A stretch of DNA of 64,000 nucleotides from Piper betle (taxonomy: Eukaryota; Streptophyta; Magnoliopsida; Piperales; Piperaceae). The notes beneath the pieces were generated by a model, which saw only the letters and a list, made by a program, of their open reading frames with translations, had not been told where the DNA came from and made no database searches. The stretch lies in contig JAURVB010000184.1 of NCBI GenBank assembly GCA_033002965.1, positions 62,001-126,000 of the forward strand. The letters run 5' to 3'. This document shows positions 59,597 through 64,000 of the stretch, in pieces; position 1 is the stretch's first letter; every line of letters starts with the position of its first letter. Position numbers and translations under genes: made by a program.

Positions 59597-62559
59597 CTGC
59601 GCAAGCTGGATGGAGTGGCAACCGCTTGCCCCCTCGGCTACGGTGTTCTTCGGCCATTTATTGTGCGTTGGTGTGATAGCCAATCAGAAATCGACACGAT
59701 ATGATCGAAAAAATCCAATCGGGTGGGTTTTTTAGTTCGAAATTAAGAGGGAGTGGAGCAAGTGGGCCGGACTTGGAGACTTATTGAAATTATAATTTAA
59801 TTAATTATTTTAAAAGATAAAAAATATTTTAATTCTTTAAATTTTTAAAATTTATTATTAATTAATTAAACGTGCACAAACATAAATATATTTTAGAATG
59901 TGTCGCAGGAGCTCCACAAGAAGGGGATAAGATAAGGAGTAGACAAGAAGAGGCGGGTGTAGATTTTAGGTCATAAAATATGTACATAACTAGGGAAGAT
60001 AAGAGTTTGAAAACTCTATATAAACACACATCTATGATAGCAAAGGTGGATGCTCGTATGTTGAAAAAAAGAAGAAGCAGAATAGCAAAAAAAGTAGGAA
60101 AGGAAGAAAGAAGGGGAGGAGCTCCTTGTTGGAGAACCTTTTGGCCCCAACCCATTGTTACTGATCTTGGAATGCGCCTATACACCACCCACCCGAAAGC
60201 TTCGCCGAAGGAATCCGAAGTGGGAGGTTTGACGTTGCTGCTAAGAGAAGAAGAAGGGAAGAAGAAGAAACAAGGAAGAAGAAGAGGTGGAAGGGCAGGA
60301 ACCCTAATCTCTGGGGACCCTCAAGCCCACCGGATCAAAGGTAGGAGTGCTCTCAACAAGATCTAGTTGATCGCCTCCCTTGAAGATGCCCACCCTCACC
60401 AGATAAAGCCGAGAGAAGTCCTTGTCGCAAGTGGTGACGTCCAACAAACAACAGTATTGCAGACCATTGTCCGACCAGTCAAGGCCTTCGGCGACTAAGA
60501 AACTACCTCTACTGAGTTCCCCTCATCGATTGGAGATCTCTCGTTCTAGGCTGTCACCTCTTCCGCCATTGCCTAGAAAGCCCGAGTTGGAACCTCGAAG
60601 TCAGCGTTGAACAGTCACCATAGTCGGGTCGATCGGGCCCGTTTGCTATTGATCATGTCTGCAAGTTTGTTCCTGTCCACGACCTGAGAAGCTACCCGAC
60701 GAATTGATTGCCTAAGACTCTACTGAACTGACCGTGACCGTGAAGCTCGATCGCATCTGCGACCCGCCGCGACTAGGATTGGAATTGGTGCACCGCTCAC
60801 CACCTGTAGACCGGTACACCCAAAAATCTCCAAAAGCTTGCGCACGCCACCTTCCAATATTTTTCTAGATTGAACCAACTCAAAATAGTTCGGTTCAACT
60901 TATCATCATTCCGGAAATAATTTGAAGGTTTTCCCAACCTTTGATTGAGACGAAATTTACTACCCTATCGTTTTTGAATGCTTCAGACGCAGTGGTGGGT
61001 TTATTTTAAAGATTTGAAGACAAAAAAGGGATAAACCAGAGCATTGAAGTTAAAGCTATCAAAGTAGATCAACTCGAAAGGCAGCAAAATTCACTATTTG
61101 TGTAAAGTATAAAATCAAGGAAAATAGTATATTTATGAGTACCAATCTTGCTATAGACTGACTTAGTGATTCGAGTTGAACCATAAGGAACTATGTAATA
61201 ATCTTGGGTGTTTATTCCTCCCTTGCAGCATTTTATTTATTTTTTAACTTATATGATTTCTTTGAGCGGCAAGGGTGCCTTTGGTCCCACCAAACCCTCT
61301 AACTCGAAGCAAAAACTAAATCTAGGGGCGGCAATCCCGTGCCCGAAAATCAATATAAATATTAGTGAGTTGAAGACAACCCAAAATCCCAAATACCTAT
61401 TTTCACACCACCCTCTCATCAAGTGTCTCTCTTGTGCCACCAAGTAGGGACTGGCTAGTGGCTCATTTGGGGTATATTTTGAGTTCAGGTTGATGAGGTC
61501 TAAGTCGAGTTTTCAAGTATTCGAGTTCGAGTCGAGTAATCTGATGACATAAGAAGCCCGAGCTCGACAGAAGTTTGTATAAAACAAAACTTTGAGCCTC
61601 TTCAATCTCTAAGGCGAGAGAGGTCATTAAGGTTTTGATCCCTACTCTCTATCGTTGTCTCCTCTTCTCTTCCTACAGCAGCCACTGACTACCATCGCAT
61701 GGCAACCTCAATCATCTCCGCCCTTACTACAAATCCAGATCTAAGAATGTTGCACTTCGATCATTGGGGAAGAAGACCACACTCCCAAAAGGCGCCACCT
61801 TTTTCCCATAACTCGTCTGACCATGGAATGCCACCGGAGGTGATATACAAGCACAATACCTGTTGTTCTCTCATTTCGGTGTCCAAGCCCAGCCAATTAA
61901 TAATTATTGCTCCCCTCTTCCGGTGTCCAAGCCAAGCCAAGTAAAACATAAATGGTAACATAATTGTCTTGGATAGGAATTTGAAATGTTGTTTGTGAAG
62001 TTGTAAACTATATTAGTTGTGGAAGGCTAATTAATGTTTTTGCTTGGGTATGCATGTATGCATTTGAATAGAGTCGAGTCCATAATATTGTCGAGTTTAC
62101 GAGTTGTTTTAAAAACCGGCCGAATCAGTTCGAGGTTAGAGGAACTCGTGCTTGACTCAAAAGGGACCGTATCGAGTCATTTTTTTAATCGAGTTTTTCG
62201 AGCCACTTTGGCACCAAGTTCGGTTTGAGCCGGTTTGGGGCCAGAAAAGCTAGCGACCGGCTCGTGAACAGCTCTACGGCACCAAGCATGTTTTTTAGAC
62301 CATTTCTGTTTTGCCACAATTTCTACCCTTCGGTTATGATCATTGTCACCAAGATGGAGAGGAAGAACCTTACCAGTTGGTGTTTTTGTAGGTTCAGCAT
62401 TTGGGCAAAGTTCGCAAAGTTCGCGGCCAACTCCAGTCATTCCAGATCAGTGTCAAGACCATCAACATGAGGCCAGATATCCCTCCTCCACGTCCAAGCC
62501 TTCCCTTGCCATTGTCGAAGCCCGATGTTGCCGGAATTCTACCAAAAAGTTGCTGATCG
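59597..62559. other. UBC leader exon and promoter, then unassigned intergenic DNA
   Basis: The UBC leader exon starts somewhere below about 59700 on the minus strand. Beyond it no gene is supported. The frame at 59980-60366 is Lys/Arg-rich, made by GAAGAAGAAG repeats, and lacks a domain. 61490-62270 is rich in TCGAG/GAGTC words and ends GGCTCGTGAACAGCTCTA, which resembles the terminal repeat of some plant DNA transposons, but no matching left end was found. Confidence 0.4.
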
Positions 62560-63130
62560 GAGCAGGTGAAAATAGAGGAGGTTGAAGAGGAAAACTGCAG
62601 TGGAGAGCTGATTTCGGTGCTATTTTCTGATCAACGCCAGCCGTCCCCAACGCCACCGTGGTGTTCAAAGTCAATTCAGTGAAGTAATATTTGGATTTGG
62701 GTGGAGTACCACTAGAGTTGGACGTCGTTATAGCCATAAAAAAATCAAAAAGTTGCCCACTGGAGAAGGGATAAAATAGGGGAAAGCAACAGTGGAGAGC
62801 TAATTTCGCTGTCGTTTTCTGATCAACGCCGATCTGTTCCCAACCCTGCCGTGGTGTCCAAAGTGAATCCGTCAAAGCAAACTACAAACCAAAATTGAGT
62901 CCCGCAGGAGTTCGACTGCCGCCTTTGCCGAAAAAAATCAGAAAGTTGCCCACTAGAGAAGGGAGAAAACAAGGAAAAACAGCAGTTAAGAGCTGATTTT
63001 GCTGCCGTTTTCCGATCAACGCCGGCTGTCCCCAACCCCAAAATGGAGTCCAAAGTAACGTTGGTGAAGTAATCTTTGGGTTTGGGTGGAGTGCCGCCAG
63101 AGTTCTGTTGAGAAAAATCCCTAAGTTGGA
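62560..63130 (-). repeat. About 190-bp tandem repeat, three copies
   Basis: Copies begin near 62560, 62779 and 62971. Each has an AACAGCAGTGGAGAGCTGAT-like start, then TTTTCTGATCAACGCC, then TGGTGTCCAAAGT, TTTGGGTGGAGT and AGTTGCCCACTxGAGAAGGG. Minus-strand frames remain open across parts of it and repeat GTAGVDxKTAAKSAL-like text, but frames differ between copies and no start or domain supports a protein. Confidence 0.75.
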
Positions 63131-63650
63131 GATCAACAACAGCGAGCACAAGATTTGGGAAAATAATGTTTGAGAAATAAAATAAAATAAAACCAAAAGA
63201 ACAGAGATTTAACATGAAAGACATTAACAACAACAGATTACTCACTACTTCAAATAAAGATTATAATCATCAAACATATAAAGATATACAAGAAGATTAC
63301 TCACTCAACCTATATATCTATTGAGATTATAAGATTTCTCTCCCTCTCAATACTATGTATAAGATTAAACTCGTAAATAATATTTTTCCTTCTTTTTTAT
63401 CTCTATATCTCTTCTCTCTCTCTCTCTCTCTCTTTCTCTCCTCTTGTCTTTCTTGTCTTGTTTTCTCTGTTTGTCTTATTTTTAGAATGAGGCAAATGAA
63501 GCTAAATTTATAGAGAAGCTTTGAAACCCTTCATCCTCCATGGAACAACAAACAACCACTTCTGTCGGTATTCTGAGGATTCTTTTAGTATTCTGAGTGT
63601 GACAATAGGCTACATATCATTAATACAATTATACATATTAATAATCTCCC
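63113..63650 (-). mobile_element. LTR-like remnant (tentative)
   Basis: On the minus strand, CCAAGTGGGAGAT at 63659-63647 looks like a copia polypurine tract. It is followed by a stretch with a TATA-like CTATAAATTTAG near 63510, a (GA)n tract (63418-63440) and a possible end TTTTTCTCAACA at 63113. A partner LTR, primer site and target duplication were not found. Confidence 0.3.
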
Positions 63651-63843
63651 ACTTGGAATTCGATTGGAACACACCAGTCCAAATTCTATCCTCCAGTTGT
63701 TCATTGCATAAGTCCTTCACCTGCATGTTAGTGCAAGTTCACCAAAGTTGAGCAAAAACTCAACTTATTGTCCCTCCATCGGTTTAGTCAAGCATGTCCA
63801 TCCGGATTCATTTTGCCATCTATCTTCACCAACTTCAATTTAC

Positions 63844-64000
63844 TATTCGTCCAGGTTCACCACCGCACCCCTCGGCTCAATCATGACGGTTAACCCAGCC
63901 AGTCGTGGTTGAACCCGTGGTTATGCCTAATTTAATAGAAATGAGATACGTGAGATTTATTCGGAAGGAGGGAAAGGGGTCCACGAGATTGAAGAAGACG
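63844..64000 (-). mobile_element. Partial second copy of the 694-bp LTR family, truncated by the window
   Basis: From 63844 the sequence is the reverse complement of the end of 30828-31521: ACCGCACCCCTCGGCTCAAT, then GTTAACCCAGCCAGTCGTGG, then the AATTTAATAGAAAT and GGAAGGAGGGAAAGG words. Its end base pair is TATTCG in place of TGTTCG. It continues beyond 64000. Confidence 0.8.

Noticed and set aside
59980..60366. 128-codon Lys/Arg-rich frame
   Set aside because: No domain, repeats of GAAGAAG, no sign of splicing or conservation.
61490..62275. Possible DNA transposon ending GGCTCGTGAACAGCTCTA
   Set aside because: No convincing left terminal repeat or target duplication, so not called.

Overview
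The window is plant nuclear DNA. It carries intron-rich genes with GT-AG introns, long 5' leader introns, plant-type proteins (a TAF4 with an RST domain, TMN/EMP70 proteins, a UBC8/10-type E2) and a dense layer of LTR retrotransposons. I cannot name the species or decide between eudicot and monocot from sequence alone.

Layout. 0.6-6.9 kb: a nearly full-length but broken Ty1/copia element with two 432-bp LTRs. 8.1-14.3 kb (minus): a 22-exon gene for a conserved plant protein of unknown function. Its splice phase fails at one junction, and an 81-bp tandem duplication copies one splice donor. 14.5-37.9 kb: a repeat block with no credible cellular gene. It is built from about five copies of one roughly 2.9-kb LTR-like family (TGTAAAAC...GTTACA; two copies have exact 5-bp target duplications), a hAT-like element, GC-rich inverted repeats, an AT-rich tandem array made of a motif also found in the LTR family, a 694-bp solo LTR and a possible Athila-like solo LTR. 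Several of these are nested, so relative ages can be read.

38.5-44.3 kb (plus): TAF4, a TFIID subunit, 14 exons, with one apparent frameshift in exon 5. 48.0-55.2 kb (plus): two tandem TMN7-like (transmembrane 9 / EMP70) genes. The first is open but lacks a piece of a lumenal loop; the second keeps that loop but has a 1-nt deletion late in the frame. 56.4-58.1 kb (minus, leader exon to 59.6 kb): a complete 148-residue ubiquitin-conjugating enzyme, convergent with the TMN pair. 59.7-64 kb: intergenic DNA with a 190-bp triplicated repeat and a partial second copy of the solo-LTR family running off the window.

The cellular genes (transcription initiation, Golgi/endosome membrane traffic, ubiquitin transfer) look like unrelated housekeeping neighbours, not a pathway cluster. 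I found no CRISPR array, rRNA, tRNA or clearly new multi-gene system. The most unusual material is structural: duplicated splice signals, repeat-built leader introns, a duplicated promoter-like segment and a satellite-like array sharing sequence with a local retroelement. Exon boundaries were deduced by hand from splice signals, reading phase and remembered family sequence; no alignment was run.
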